64,000 bases of DNA. It comes from Lachnospiraceae bacterium (lineage in GTDB: Bacteria; Bacillota; Clostridia; Lachnospirales; Lachnospiraceae). Within the stretch, counting starts at the first letter, position 1. The number at the start of each line of letters is the position of its first letter. The translations under genes and the position numbers were made by a program. Shown piece by piece: positions 44,834 to 54,809 of the stretch. The stretch spans positions 1 to 64,000 of the forward strand of contig VSNH01000003.1 in the NCBI GenBank assembly GCA_009774215.1, in the 5' to 3' direction. The notes beneath the pieces were generated by a model that did no database searches, was not told the origin of the DNA, and saw only the letters and a list, made by a program, of their open reading frames with translations.

Positions 44834-47018
44834 CCTTAACCTGAACGCGTTCCTCTCCTAATCCCACGCTGTACGCCAGCAGCCAGACGGCCGTCGGCAT
44901 AATCTGAACCAGCGTTCTACGTCCCGAGTCAAAATACCCGTAATGCAGCGGCACATCCGCCCTGAACAGACAGACAAAATAGATTAATAAAATAAATCCC
45001 ACTGTCAAAGCGACCGAATACTGCGCCAGCCGTTTTTTCGTACTTACCACAATCGGAGAAAGCAGCAGCAGAAAAGCCCACAGACCGCCTGCGTTAATAC
45101 GGTCGTTCATCCTTTCATTGTTGGAAAAGTGCGAGAGGAAATACGGCAGGTTTATCGACGCTATCTCTCTCGCCACAGAAACCGCCAGAACTACGATGCA
45201 CAGACATATCATACCCGGGGCAATCAAAAAATAATGAGTTCTTACAAACTCCACAAGCTTCCATCGTCTTCCCATAAGCCATGTCAGCGCCAAAAGAAAT
45301 ACAGCGCCCGCAATTAACAAAGCGCCCCTGTCAGGTGTCCAGAACATCGGGTTTGAACCGGAACCGATCACAATCATCTGAAAAACATTCCAAACCGCAA
45401 TAACGCCTGCCACCGCCGTATTTACTTTATACATTTTCAAAGACTCGTTCTCTATGCCAATGGACAAAGCGAGAAAAAACAGAACATAAATTGCGCCTTC
45501 CACTCTCGTCATTAAAACCATTGCCGCCGCCAGAGACGCAATCACTTCAAATCCCGGCACCGCAATTTCCCGCTTCATAACAATAAACATAATCAGTATC
45601 AGCGTATAGACCGCAATGGGGCCGTGCGCCAGCATGACATTCATGCTCATGACGTAATCGAAATTGGTAAACAGAAAGAGCAGCCCCGCGCCCAGCACAA
45701 AGGCCGACAAGGCATTATCTCTCTTCCCGTTCATATAGTGCAGACCGGTACACAGGATACCCACGCCGCAAACCGCCATCAGCGGATAGAAAACATAGAG
45801 CGCGTCGCATTTAACCAGATAACCGATGGACATGATCATCGGCTCCAAAATCCCGTAAGGAGCCGCCTCTCCTAGAATTTCATTCAAGCTCCCAAAACGT
45901 GCCAGCCGACAGCCATAAGCGCACTTCATAAGCGAATCGGCCGACGTGTTGCATATCTTCAAATATGCAAAAAGAACGGCTGCAAAAACTGCCGGCAGGA
46001 TAAAATTGAAAAACGCCTGCCAATCAATCGCTTTCAGTTCTTTCCGCCGCAAATACAGCCAAACACCCATTCCCAAAGCCAAAACCGGCAGCATGGTAAA
46101 GAGGCTGTAGGGAATGCCTACTATCATAAATACCGTACCGCACGCACACCAGATGGCAGCACCCACCGGCAGACTCAGGAAAAAAGACAGCCACGGATAT
46201 CTCTCCCCAAAAAGAGGCAGTGATATCGCACCCCCGACAACAAACAGTAAAAGCATGACGAGAATCTGCTTTAACTCTCTGTAAGGGCCGCTTTCCGCAG
46301 ACTCGCCCATACTTTCAAATGTATTCCAATCCTCACCGTCATAGGGAGTTCCCCCTGCCTGCACGCTTTCCAGCAGTTCCTCCGAGCAGAAGATATGCCA
46401 CTCTCCCCAGACGGCCATTCTTATGGTATCCGTCGTTTTCCAGCTTTCGTCCACCACGAAACAGTAGGGATCATATTCTCTGCATGGGTATGACATAAGA
46501 AGCCGTACCGCCTCCTCCGACAAAACCGTTTCCTCTCCTGCAATGATCTGATCCGCCGGAACCGCCAGCTCGGAAATAAGCTTAAAATCCGCCGTTTCCC
46601 TCTCCTGCTCCGAGACGACAAGTTTTTTCCCTTCGAAATAATACTCGTTAAATATTTTCTGTATATTTATTTCATCAATGGTATTGTTTTTCGCCACAAG
46701 CGTAATTATCGTCGTATCCGCCCCCGGCGCCAGCTTGTCCACAAAGCTTGTGCTGCCCTTAAACAATACAAGCGCTGCGGTCGCGGCCGCTATTCCCAGA
46801 CATATCAGACGATTTTTCTTATCGTTTCCCCATTTTTTTAGAATAACAATTTCAAAAAAGAACACGCCCAGCACAAAAAACAGGGGAATGTGATCAAACT
46901 CATTAAAAATGGCATCATAAACAGCTCTCATAAGAAGCGGCATATGTTTTACCGTCACCGCGAGTCCCACACATCCAAGAAAAAATATGATCATTTTGAG
47001 CAAGTTCTTTTTATTCAT
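44823..47018 (-). CDS. Large polytopic membrane protein of unknown function
   Basis: The 731-residue protein has two N-terminal helices, an extracytoplasmic region of about 150 residues (~90-245) and then about twelve further helices. It resembles GT-C-type or polymerase-like surface-glycan proteins in layout, but I see no motif that fixes a family. I start at ATG 47018 because GAGGG lies 7 bases before; the TTG at 47021 is weaker. A consensus promoter lies just upstream, so this gene leads a transcription unit with wzx and the GT2 gene. Confidence 0.7.
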   Translation of the reverse strand: MNKKNLLKMIIFFLGCVGLAVTVKHMPLLMRAVYDAIFNEFDHIPLFFVLGVFFFEIVILKKWGNDKKNRLICLGIAAATAALVLFKGSTSFVDKLAPGADTTIITLVAKNNTIDEINIQKIFNEYYFEGKKLVVSEQERETADFKLISELAVPADQIIAGEETVLSEEAVRLLMSYPCREYDPYCFVVDESWKTTDTIRMAVWGEWHIFCSEELLESVQAGGTPYDGEDWNTFESMGESAESGPYRELKQILVMLLLFVVGGAISLPLFGERYPWLSFFLSLPVGAAIWCACGTVFMIVGIPYSLFTMLPVLALGMGVWLYLRRKELKAIDWQAFFNFILPAVFAAVLFAYLKICNTSADSLMKCAYGCRLARFGSLNEILGEAAPYGILEPMIMSIGYLVKCDALYVFYPLMAVCGVGILCTGLHYMNGKRDNALSAFVLGAGLLFLFTNFDYVMSMNVMLAHGPIAVYTLILIMFIVMKREIAVPGFEVIASLAAAMVLMTRVEGAIYVLFFLALSIGIENESLKMYKVNTAVAGVIAVWNVFQMIVIGSGSNPMFWTPDRGALLIAGAVFLLALTWLMGRRWKLVEFVRTHYFLIAPGMICLCIVVLAVSVAREIASINLPYFLSHFSNNERMNDRINAGGLWAFLLLLSPIVVSTKKRLAQYSVALTVGFILLIYFVCLFRADVPLHYGYFDSGRRTLVQIMPTAVWLLAYSVGLGEERVQVKDER

Positions 47019-47067
47019 CAAACGTCCCTCTGCCTTAATCCAGTACCAACCGCTTCGTTATTCACAC

Positions 47068-47096
47068 ATTATAGGGTATCCCCCATATCATGTCAA
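47068..47096 (-). promoter_or_regulatory. Consensus sigma-A promoter inside the end of wecB
   Basis: On the minus strand TTGACA (47091-47096) and TATAAT (47068-47073) are both perfect, with a 17-base spacer. The -35 is formed by the Leu and Thr codons that end wecB. It lies 50 bases before the ATG of the large membrane protein. It is the strongest promoter match I found in the window. Confidence 0.8.
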
Positions 47097-48221
47097 ACAA
47101 TTCGTCATATGCCCTTTCTCCAGAATATCCGCAATCCGCTCGCAGGCATGTCCGTCCCCATACGGGTTGGACGCGTATGCCATTCGGTCATAGGCCTCCC
47201 GGTCGTTTAACAGTCTGCTGAATTCCCCATAGATGGTATCCTCGTTCGTTCCGACCAGCCGCAGCGTGCCTGCCGCAATCCCCTCCGGCCGCTCTGTCGT
47301 GTCCCGCATCACCAGCACCGGCTTACCAAGGGACGGCGCCTCCTCCTGAATCCCGCCGGAATCGGTGAGAATCAGATAACTGTGTTTCATAAAATTATGG
47401 AAATCCAACACATCCAGCGGTTCTATCATATGCATCCGCTCTTCCCTGCCGCCATCCGCCTGATCGCCGAACACCTCATCCGCCGTCGCGCGCACCTGCG
47501 GGTTCATATGAATCGGATAGATTGCCTTTACATCCGGGTGCTCTTCCATCACCCGGCGGATCGCCCGAAACATGTGATACATCGGCTCACCCAGATTTTC
47601 ACGCCTGTGAGCGGTAATCAGAATCAGGCGTGAGTCCGCCGCCCAGCTAAGCTCAGGATGGGAATAGTCCTCTCTGACCGTCGATCTCATCGCGTCTATC
47701 GCCGTATTTCCGGTAATCCATATTCTGCTCTTATCCTTCCCCTCTCCCAGCAGGTTTTGCGCCGCCTGCGCCGTCGGTGCAAAATGATACTGTGCAATCA
47801 GGGACACAGCCTCACGGTTAAACTCCTCCGGATAAGGGGAATACAAATTATAGGTTCGAAGTCCGGCCTCCACATGACCGACCGGAATCTGCTTATAAAA
47901 ACAGGCAAGCGCTGTGACAAACGTCGTCGAAGTGTCGCCGTGAACCAATACGACATCCGGCTTCGCCGTCTCCAGAACCGCCTTTATCGCGTTTAATATA
48001 TTGGTCGTCACGTCAAAGAGCGTCTGGTTTTCCTTCATGACAGCGAGATCAAAATCGGGTGTCACCTCAAATGCCTGCAGCACCTGATCCAGCATCTGTC
48101 TGTGCTGGCCTGTCACACATACCACCGTCTCAAGCGCCGTTCTCTTCTTCAGTTCCCTTACAAGCGGGCACATTTTTATCGCTTCCGGCCTGGTACCGAA
48201 AACAAGCATGATTTTCTTCAT
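47088..48221 (-). CDS. wecB: UDP-N-acetylglucosamine 2-epimerase (non-hydrolysing)
   Basis: This 377-residue GT-B-fold epimerase has VFGTRPEAIKMCPLV, HGDTSTT, HVEAGLRT, ITAHRREN and TDSGGIQEEAPSLGKPV, the full WecB/MnaA pattern. It makes UDP-ManNAc. It is followed (in the operon sense, upstream) by wecC, so the product is probably oxidised to UDP-ManNAcA. Its last codons contain the -35 box of the next transcription unit. Confidence 0.95.
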   Translation of the reverse strand: MKKIMLVFGTRPEAIKMCPLVRELKKRTALETVVCVTGQHRQMLDQVLQAFEVTPDFDLAVMKENQTLFDVTTNILNAIKAVLETAKPDVVLVHGDTSTTFVTALACFYKQIPVGHVEAGLRTYNLYSPYPEEFNREAVSLIAQYHFAPTAQAAQNLLGEGKDKSRIWITGNTAIDAMRSTVREDYSHPELSWAADSRLILITAHRRENLGEPMYHMFRAIRRVMEEHPDVKAIYPIHMNPQVRATADEVFGDQADGGREERMHMIEPLDVLDFHNFMKHSYLILTDSGGIQEEAPSLGKPVLVMRDTTERPEGIAAGTLRLVGTNEDTIYGEFSRLLNDREAYDRMAYASNPYGDGHACERIADILEKGHMTNCLT

Positions 48222-48242
48222 CTTCCGCCACCTTATTGTTCC

Positions 48243-49463
48243 TTAAATGTGATAAACACCGGGCAGGTCAATAATGTTCTGGCAGTCCAGCACGATTTTC
48301 CCCGCCAGCTGCTGCATATTTTCCCTGATCTGCGTGTGCTTTACCATAATCACAACCATGTCAACGTCATTCAGGAAATCCTCCAGACTGTGATACTGAT
48401 TCTCCACAATATCTTCCCCGATAAACGGATCGTACGCTTTCAGTCCGGCGGCCAGATGTCTTGCCTGACTCTCCAACAGCTGCAGGGTGGGCGACTCCCT
48501 CACATCATCCACATTTTCTTTGTAGGTCAGACCGTACAACCCCACCCGTGATATATCCTTAAGCCCGTTTTCACGCATAATCTCATAGATTCTTCCGAGT
48601 ACAAAATCAGGCATTCCGTCATTCGTCCGCATAGATTCGTCAATCACTTTCGCCAGCGACGGATAGTCTCCCACCAGGAACCAAGGATCCACCGATATAC
48701 AATGTCCCCCCACGCCCGGTCCGGGCTGTAAAATGTTGACGCGGGGATGCATATTGCAGATTTTGATGATCTCATAGACATCCATACCGTCGTGCCTGCA
48801 TATCTTTGCCAGTTCATTCGCAAAGGCAATGTTGACTGCCCGGAATGTATTTTCTACCACCTTCGTCATCTCCGCCGTGCGGATATCCGTCACCACGATC
48901 TCTCCCTGGCAGAAGGAAGCGTACAGGTCTTTGATCCGCTCTCCCACTTCCCTGTCATCCGCTCCGATTGTCCGGTTATTGTGCAGAAGCTCATACACCA
49001 TATTGCCGGGGATAATCCGCTCCGGCGCATGAACCAGATGCACATCCCTTCCCGCCTCATATCCAAACTCTTCCACTACCGGCCTCACACTCTTATCAAT
49101 CGTGCCCGGCGATATGGTAGACTCGATCACAATGACCGCACCCTTCGGGGCCACCGCCAAAACGCTCTTCACCGCGGCGGACACATAAGCCGGATCAACC
49201 TTCTTGCTGAACTTATCGTATGGTGTCGGAACGGAAATAATGTATGTGTCCGTTTTTTGGTATTCTGTCGTGAAAGAAATACCCGCATCCAATGCGGCGT
49301 GGAACAACTCCTCAATTCCATCCTCTTTAAAAGTCATCTTACCCGCACTCAGAGAATCCACAACCTTTCGGCTATAGTCCGTCCCCACTACCTCCACGCC
49401 ATGCGAAGCCAGCATCAGTGCCGTCGGCAGCCCGATATACCCCAGTCCAATTACATTTACCAT
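48243..49463 (-). CDS. wecC: UDP-N-acetyl-D-mannosamine dehydrogenase
   Basis: This 406-residue nucleotide-sugar 6-dehydrogenase has a GLGYIGLP NAD-binding site (residues 6-13), ESTISPGT, EMTKVVENTFRAVNIAFANELA and the catalytic cysteine in GVGGHCISVDPWF. It oxidises C6 to a uronic acid in two steps. Pairing with wecB gives ManNAcA, a common uronic sugar in wall polymers. Confidence 0.93.
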   Translation of the reverse strand: MVNVIGLGYIGLPTALMLASHGVEVVGTDYSRKVVDSLSAGKMTFKEDGIEELFHAALDAGISFTTEYQKTDTYIISVPTPYDKFSKKVDPAYVSAAVKSVLAVAPKGAVIVIESTISPGTIDKSVRPVVEEFGYEAGRDVHLVHAPERIIPGNMVYELLHNNRTIGADDREVGERIKDLYASFCQGEIVVTDIRTAEMTKVVENTFRAVNIAFANELAKICRHDGMDVYEIIKICNMHPRVNILQPGPGVGGHCISVDPWFLVGDYPSLAKVIDESMRTNDGMPDFVLGRIYEIMRENGLKDISRVGLYGLTYKENVDDVRESPTLQLLESQARHLAAGLKAYDPFIGEDIVENQYHSLEDFLNDVDMVVIMVKHTQIRENMQQLAGKIVLDCQNIIDLPGVYHI

Positions 49464-49499
49464 GTCTTCCGTTCCTTTCCCGTAAAATCCAATTTTCTT

Positions 49500-50603
49500 T
49501 CAGCTCTCTATAAAATCAATAATCGGCTGCATGACCGATGCCATACTGACCCGGGATGCCGCGGACTCGCGTATCTTCCGGGCGGTCGTTATCTTATCCC
49601 CGTTCTCCTTCTTCAACCTCTCATAAAAATGGATCACTTCCCGGATATCCACTCTCTGCGCGTCATTGGAGAAATTCCTGACATACGGATAGTCTTTCTC
49701 CAGCACATCCACCGGACAGCCTGTGATAAACGGCATTCCCTTCGCCAGATACTCCCTCGTCTTCAAAGCCCCCAGCGTATAAAGCCCCAGCTTGTACATG
49801 CCAAAAGACCCCAGCGCGATATCGCTCTCATCATACAGCCCGTCCAATTCCTTTCCTGACTTATTCGGATAAAAGATAACATGTTCCCGCAGATGATATT
49901 TCTCTACAAGCTCCTGATAACCGGCCTTCTCCGGTCCGTCCCCGACAAGCTTAAGCGTCACCGTATACCTGACCGCACCGCTCCCGTAATACTCTCTCAT
50001 GCCTTCAATGATACGCTCGTAACCGTGGTGCCTCTGCATATATGCCACACCGATCAGGGTAATTTCCTCTTCCTGGTACGCGCCTCCCACCAGCTCCACA
50101 TCCTCCACCTGTATGCCGTTGAAGGTACACAGCGCAGGCACGCCGAATATCTCTTTATCGCTCGTATAAGTCACAAAACGGTCGATATATTTTTTCAGCC
50201 TTCCGCGATACAGCTTTTCCTTAATATAAAAAGGCCACGCGTTCCATTTGGCAAAATCATCCTTATCGTAGGGATATGTGAAAATTTCTATGATAATTTT
50301 ACAGGCCGGATATTTCTCCTTCACGTTTTTCCAGAAGGTAAGATACGCTTTGTCCGCCACCGCGCGCCGCACGTATATAAAATCGGGGTTTTCCAGCTTT
50401 TTCAAAGCCTCATCATAATTTCTGGCAATGGAAGCGGTCGGAAACAGGCCGAAAATCCTCTGTGGAAGCGATCTTTCCACCGCCCTGATTTCAAGCTCGC
50501 TCATGTCATAATGTTTGGAAAACTCTTTTAACTGCATGTCAATCTTCTTGCTGACACCGATAGACTCTCTACCCTGAAAATGAATATAATATCCTTTTTT
50601 CAT
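49500..50603 (-). CDS. GT4-like glycosyltransferase
   Basis: This 367-residue GT-B protein has ITLIGVAYMQRHHGYERIIEG, LKLVGDGPEK and the C-terminal DIALGSFGMYKLGLYTLGALKTREYLAKGMPFI segment with its conserved acidic/Gly pattern (the usual EAMA region replaced by KTREYLA). It lies between wecC and another GT4 gene. The substrate is unknown; a role adding ManNAcA or a hexose to the repeat unit is plausible. Confidence 0.8.
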   Translation of the reverse strand: MKKGYYIHFQGRESIGVSKKIDMQLKEFSKHYDMSELEIRAVERSLPQRIFGLFPTASIARNYDEALKKLENPDFIYVRRAVADKAYLTFWKNVKEKYPACKIIIEIFTYPYDKDDFAKWNAWPFYIKEKLYRGRLKKYIDRFVTYTSDKEIFGVPALCTFNGIQVEDVELVGGAYQEEEITLIGVAYMQRHHGYERIIEGMREYYGSGAVRYTVTLKLVGDGPEKAGYQELVEKYHLREHVIFYPNKSGKELDGLYDESDIALGSFGMYKLGLYTLGALKTREYLAKGMPFITGCPVDVLEKDYPYVRNFSNDAQRVDIREVIHFYERLKKENGDKITTARKIRESAASRVSMASVMQPIIDFIES

Positions 50604-50625
50604 AACAAATCTTTCCCGTCTTACT

Positions 50626-51870
50626 TTAACTGATTTCCATTAACATCCTTACAAATTTCTCTGCATTTTCAACCGCATTATATTTTTGTTCCCACAGCGT
50701 CCTTGATCTTGCACACATTTTAGCCGTCTCCTCATCGGACATATGCCAAAGCCGGGCGACCGCGCTGCTGACATCCTCCGGCTGCGGATTTTCTGAGAGC
50801 AGAATGCCGTTGCCGTCTGTCATATGGGGGAGCTCCCCTACCGCTGTGGCAATAATCGGAATACCGAAGGCCATTGCCTCCTGCACGGAAACCGGACTGC
50901 CCTCCGTGGACGATGTCGTCAGAAAACAGTCCACACAATTTTCCTTATAAAACCGCATAATCTCTTCCACCGGCACAAATCCGGGCATCTCAAAAGAAAT
51001 ATTTTCTTTGCCGCCCAGAAGTTCTCCTGCATATCTCACGGTTTCCTCGTAATGGCTGCCCGTTCCGAAATGCGTCCACTGTATCCTGATATCCGTTATC
51101 CTTGCCAGTCCCTCGATGATAAGCGGCACTCTCTTTAACGGAATCACGTGGGAACAGCTTACTATATGAAACGCCGTCCGCCTCCTACGAGTCGGCTCCC
51201 TCCGGATATAACCGTGATCGACCGTTCCGATCGGCGCTGTGATATATTTTTCCCCGATCAGCTCTCTTCTGCCCCAATGCGAAAGATAATATTCCAGACC
51301 TACGTCAGCCACAAAAAAAATCCGGTCTGCCTTTTCATCCATATATTCCCGAAAAGGCTGCCTGTTATGGGGATTTCTCTCATTATACAAGTCATATCCG
51401 TGTATGCGGGAAATCACCTTTCTGTCCGGCTCCGATTTCCTGTCCATGAGAAACGCGAGACAGCTTGGATTAAACCAATAGGAATAGATCAACGCGCCGC
51501 CGTCGGCAATGTGATTTTCTTTCACATATTTCCGCAGTTGATCCGCCATACTGAAATATGCGATAGAATCATAAAGACGGCCGATAATGTTTTCCCCCGT
51601 TTTTAAAATCCTCCTGATCTCTCCATGCCCGCACCGGGAAAAGAAAAACTTAACAACCGCCTCCAGTTTTTCGCGGATCCCGAAAGTTCTCATACAGTGA
51701 TAAACCGAAATCCGCTCATCCGTCATCATTTTCTGCTCCGTCGAGGGAGACACTGACAAAATGCACACCTCAAAGCGTTCCATCAGTTTTTCCAGTTCGG
51801 TGCGGATAAAGGAATACTCCCCCGGTTCAAAGGGATACCCGTCCAACAATAAAATCAGCTTTTTTTTCAA
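50626..51870 (-). CDS. GT4-family glycosyltransferase
   Basis: This 414-residue GT-B enzyme has FHIVSCSHVIPLKRVPLIIEGL, FGTGSHYEE and the retaining GT4 signature FLTTSSTEGSPVSVQEAMAFGIPII with the nucleotide-binding Glu. It is most like the KanE/WbaZ side of GT4. Spacing of 22 bases to the next GT4 gene and 12 to the synthetase-like gene indicates one operon. No signal peptide, so it acts in the cytoplasm. Confidence 0.86.
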   Translation of the reverse strand: MKKKLILLLDGYPFEPGEYSFIRTELEKLMERFEVCILSVSPSTEQKMMTDERISVYHCMRTFGIREKLEAVVKFFFSRCGHGEIRRILKTGENIIGRLYDSIAYFSMADQLRKYVKENHIADGGALIYSYWFNPSCLAFLMDRKSEPDRKVISRIHGYDLYNERNPHNRQPFREYMDEKADRIFFVADVGLEYYLSHWGRRELIGEKYITAPIGTVDHGYIRREPTRRRRTAFHIVSCSHVIPLKRVPLIIEGLARITDIRIQWTHFGTGSHYEETVRYAGELLGGKENISFEMPGFVPVEEIMRFYKENCVDCFLTTSSTEGSPVSVQEAMAFGIPIIATAVGELPHMTDGNGILLSENPQPEDVSSAVARLWHMSDEETAKMCARSRTLWEQKYNAVENAEKFVRMLMEIS

Positions 51871-51882
51871 ATTCCCTTCTCC

Positions 51883-53556
51883 TTAAAAGTACAACCTCAC
51901 TGCACCAAGCACCGTGAGCGCCATACTTTTTTCCTCCACCGTTCCCTCTTCAAACATCAGAGAAATATCTTTTTTGAGCTGCCCGTCGATCTCACTTCTG
52001 TCCCTGTTTTGCAGATAGTAGTCTCTGCAGTACGCCTGTATCCCGGGGCTTTTCCCATACCAATAATCCAAAGGATTCATATTGTCTGTGCTCTGCAGTT
52101 TAAAAGCCTTGCAGGCAGCGCGGCACAAAAGTCTCTGCGTCGTCTTTACTTTTCTGAAAAAGATATGGTCTTCCCGGGGCTTAACCCCTCCCCATTTCTC
52201 CCAGCCAAAGGCAGTCGCCTGCGGGTATTTTTGTTCCATCCATTTCAGATAGATGTGATGCCTGTTTCGGTATGCAAAAGGAATCGAAAAAACGGTCTCC
52301 AGAAAATCTACATCCGTAAAGGGAGACGCCGCCTCTATATAGTGCTGTCTGATGATATAGGAAGACATCGCCCCCATCATTCCCCTCGTATAAACAGCAA
52401 ACATCTCCTGACAAGGATACTCCTCCATCACCTGGCTGTCAACGGAATAGGAAAGCCTGTTCGAATACTGATTCAGCCCCGGGCGCGGTTTCCCGAAATT
52501 CAATTCTCTGTCATGATAAAACGTGGACAGAATAGCATCCCCTATCATACCCGTATGCTCAATCCCGAACTGTTCCGTGTTAAGCGTCCCGAGCAGCCTG
52601 CTGCCGCCCGTAATTCCAGTGTAGAGCGCCGCCCCGTTATTTTTGGAAATGATGTCGTCAATATCGTACAGCCAATTCGCGTCATCCAATGCTTTAAAAA
52701 GATACTCATGTCCCAGATAAACGGCTATCTGCTGCGATATCTTATAATCAAGATAATCCGCCCGGCAATAAGTGACATTGAGCTGATCCGTATAACCCAT
52801 ATCATGCGCCACCCAGGAAACCATCCTGCTGTCCAGCCCGCCGCTCAGATCAACCAAGTGCCGCCGTCCGTATTCCCTGTCCTTATCAAACTCTCTCCTG
52901 ACAGCCTCTCTGAACGCACTGTCAATTCTCCCGACAGCTTCCTGTTCGGACATCTGCACTTCCTTATTCGGAATCAGGTAATATCTCTCGACCTTTGCCC
53001 CGCCATTCCCGATGCGCACAAGCTGTCCCGGCAGCAGACGATGAATCTCCTTTACAAAGGTACTGTCATCCAACATATATCCGTATGTCAGCATATATTT
53101 GGCTGCTGTCTCATGAAAGTGATACGATACCCCGGCAGCCTTCAAAACAGATATCATGTACGGAATATGGCTTGAGACTATCCACCGCTCTCCGTCCGCA
53201 TAGTAATACAACGCTTTTGCGGCAATCTGATCCGTGTACGCAACAAGGGCGGAATCCTGCTTATTGTAAATATAACCGCAAAATCCGCCCCGCAGCGTCC
53301 GCAGGCATTCACCCGCATCCTTCCGCATAGCCTCAGCGAAGGTATGCTGCCAGTCCCCTGCGCCCTTTGTCACAAGCTTCTCTTTATTAAAGACATACCC
53401 GTCCAGAAAACTGATCTGTGTTTCTCCTTCCAGAAACACCTGATCTTTCGGAAATTTATTGAGAAGATTATTATACTGCTTACAATGTCCCAAATCCACG
53501 ATTTCACCAAGACATTCTATATTCATGTTTCCCGCAGCCAAAAAACCATGCACCAT
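51883..53556 (-). CDS. Asparagine-synthase-like amidotransferase lacking the glutaminase cysteine
   Basis: The 557-residue protein has the AsnB layout: an N-terminal Ntn-type domain and an ATP-pyrophosphatase domain with the PP-loop SGGLDS (238-243). The mature N-terminus should be MCGI, but here it reads MVHGFLAAG, so the catalytic Cys2 for glutamine hydrolysis is missing. The ATG at 53556 has GAGG 7 bases upstream. Homologues with this change work as amide-forming ligases with another amine source (ammonia or an amino group). In this locus it could amidate a sugar uronate such as ManNAcA. Confidence 0.82.
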   Translation of the reverse strand: MVHGFLAAGNMNIECLGEIVDLGHCKQYNNLLNKFPKDQVFLEGETQISFLDGYVFNKEKLVTKGAGDWQHTFAEAMRKDAGECLRTLRGGFCGYIYNKQDSALVAYTDQIAAKALYYYADGERWIVSSHIPYMISVLKAAGVSYHFHETAAKYMLTYGYMLDDSTFVKEIHRLLPGQLVRIGNGGAKVERYYLIPNKEVQMSEQEAVGRIDSAFREAVRREFDKDREYGRRHLVDLSGGLDSRMVSWVAHDMGYTDQLNVTYCRADYLDYKISQQIAVYLGHEYLFKALDDANWLYDIDDIISKNNGAALYTGITGGSRLLGTLNTEQFGIEHTGMIGDAILSTFYHDRELNFGKPRPGLNQYSNRLSYSVDSQVMEEYPCQEMFAVYTRGMMGAMSSYIIRQHYIEAASPFTDVDFLETVFSIPFAYRNRHHIYLKWMEQKYPQATAFGWEKWGGVKPREDHIFFRKVKTTQRLLCRAACKAFKLQSTDNMNPLDYWYGKSPGIQAYCRDYYLQNRDRSEIDGQLKKDISLMFEEGTVEEKSMALTVLGAVRLYF

Positions 53557-53625
53557 TTTTCTACCTCATTTATCACGCGGAAGCTGCCTGCTATTCTCCT
53601 CAAAAGTTTCACACTGACCACCATT

Positions 53626-53768
53626 TCACAGCTCTGCTGTGACTCAAATCAATGCGGAGAATACCCGTATTTTTGGCATTCTCCTGTGTGAGAAAAGTCT
53701 GCAAAGCAGACTTAGTACCTCTTAACGAAGCAGCCTCTGCTGCTGAGTTTTAGAAGTACTTTTCACAC
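53626..53768 (+). repeat. Structured intergenic element, copy 2 (three hairpins plus an extra one)
   Basis: Hairpin A is TCACAGC/GCTGTGA with loop TCT (53626-53642). Hairpin B is GGAGAAT/ATTCTCC (53656-53684). An added hairpin AAGTCTGC/GCAGACTT occupies 53695-53713. Hairpin C runs from GTGTGAGAAAA (from 53686) to TTTTCACAC (53760-53768) with GCAGC/GCTGC inside. Stem A has a different sequence from copies 1 and 3 but the same pairing and loop. It lies 70 bases upstream of the asparagine-synthase-like gene and 53 bases after the GT2 stop. The 264-base gap holds nothing else. Confidence 0.8.
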
Positions 53769-53820
53769 GAGCCTTCCCCATCATAGCACACTCCCCCAGC
53801 CAATGCAAACGCCGCCCCGC

Positions 53821-54729
53821 TCACCGGTCGTATGCTGCCCTTCCGAACCGCCCCTTCCGGTAATCGCCAATCCCCCGCAGGGTCTCCCGCGCAAGCTCCT
53901 TTTTCCCGCGCACAAGCCACAGCGCACAGCATACCGTCCTGTTCAGCGCATAATAGGCAAGGAACAGCGGATACCGCCGCCCCAGATGCAGTCTGCTGCA
54001 CAAAAGCCAGTTTCGGGCGATATAGTAGGCGCAGAGCGGGCTGTCCGCCCCTTTGGTGCTGGCCCCGACCTTGTGGTACATCACCGCCTTCGGGCAGTAC
54101 CAGATGGGGATTCCCAGCTTTTGCAGGCGGAAGCTGTACTCGGTGTCCTCATAGTAGAGGAAAAAACGCTCGTCCAGCGTCCCCGCCCGCCGAATCACCT
54201 CCATCGGAATCCACAGGCAGCATCCCGTGGCAAATGCAATCTCCCTTTCCTGATCGTACTGCCCCACGTCCGTTTCATCCAGACCGATATGCCGCACTTT
54301 CCTGATAACGCGTGAGACACTTCCCCCCGCAGACCAGAGACGTTTCCTGTCATCACTGTAATAAATCTTCGGCACAACCATGCTGCCCGAATGCCTTTTC
54401 GCACACTCCCATAAGCGGAGCAGCATATCCGAAGCAATCTCCGTATCGTTGTTTAAGAGAAGAACCGCATCCGCTTCCCACTCCACGGCGCTGCGGATCC
54501 CCACATTGTTCGCATAGGAGAAGCCGTAGTTGTCATCCAGCCGTATGAAGGAAAGCCGCTCATTCCCCGCGTACCGCTCTTCCAGCAGGCGCATGGAATC
54601 ATCCTGCGAGGCGTTATCTACCACGATGATTTTTATTTCCTCCACACCGCCGCTTGCCAGTATGGACTCGATACAGGCCGTATTATATTTTTTCCCATTA
54701 TAATTGACTAAAATAACCGCCAGTTTCAT
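53821..54729 (-). CDS. GT2 glycosyltransferase, rhamnosyltransferase-like
   Basis: This 302-residue protein opens AVILVNYNGKKYNTACIESIL, has VDNASQDDS, LLLNNDTEIA (DXD type) and ERFFLYYEDTEYSFRLQKLG, the ED pattern of inverting rhamnosyltransferases. The C-terminus is basic with a short hydrophobic stretch. It is a cytoplasmic enzyme of repeat-unit assembly. The 80 bases upstream hold no clear signal. Confidence 0.88.
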   Translation of the reverse strand: MKLAVILVNYNGKKYNTACIESILASGGVEEIKIIVVDNASQDDSMRLLEERYAGNERLSFIRLDDNYGFSYANNVGIRSAVEWEADAVLLLNNDTEIASDMLLRLWECAKRHSGSMVVPKIYYSDDRKRLWSAGGSVSRVIRKVRHIGLDETDVGQYDQEREIAFATGCCLWIPMEVIRRAGTLDERFFLYYEDTEYSFRLQKLGIPIWYCPKAVMYHKVGASTKGADSPLCAYYIARNWLLCSRLHLGRRYPLFLAYYALNRTVCCALWLVRGKKELARETLRGIGDYRKGRFGRAAYDR

Positions 54730-54809
54730 AGATACCGTTCCCTGTTTTTCTCTCTTTGCTGCCGTTTCCGCCTCGTAGTCCGTGCACGCCCTGCCCGCCG
54801 CTCCGCTCT

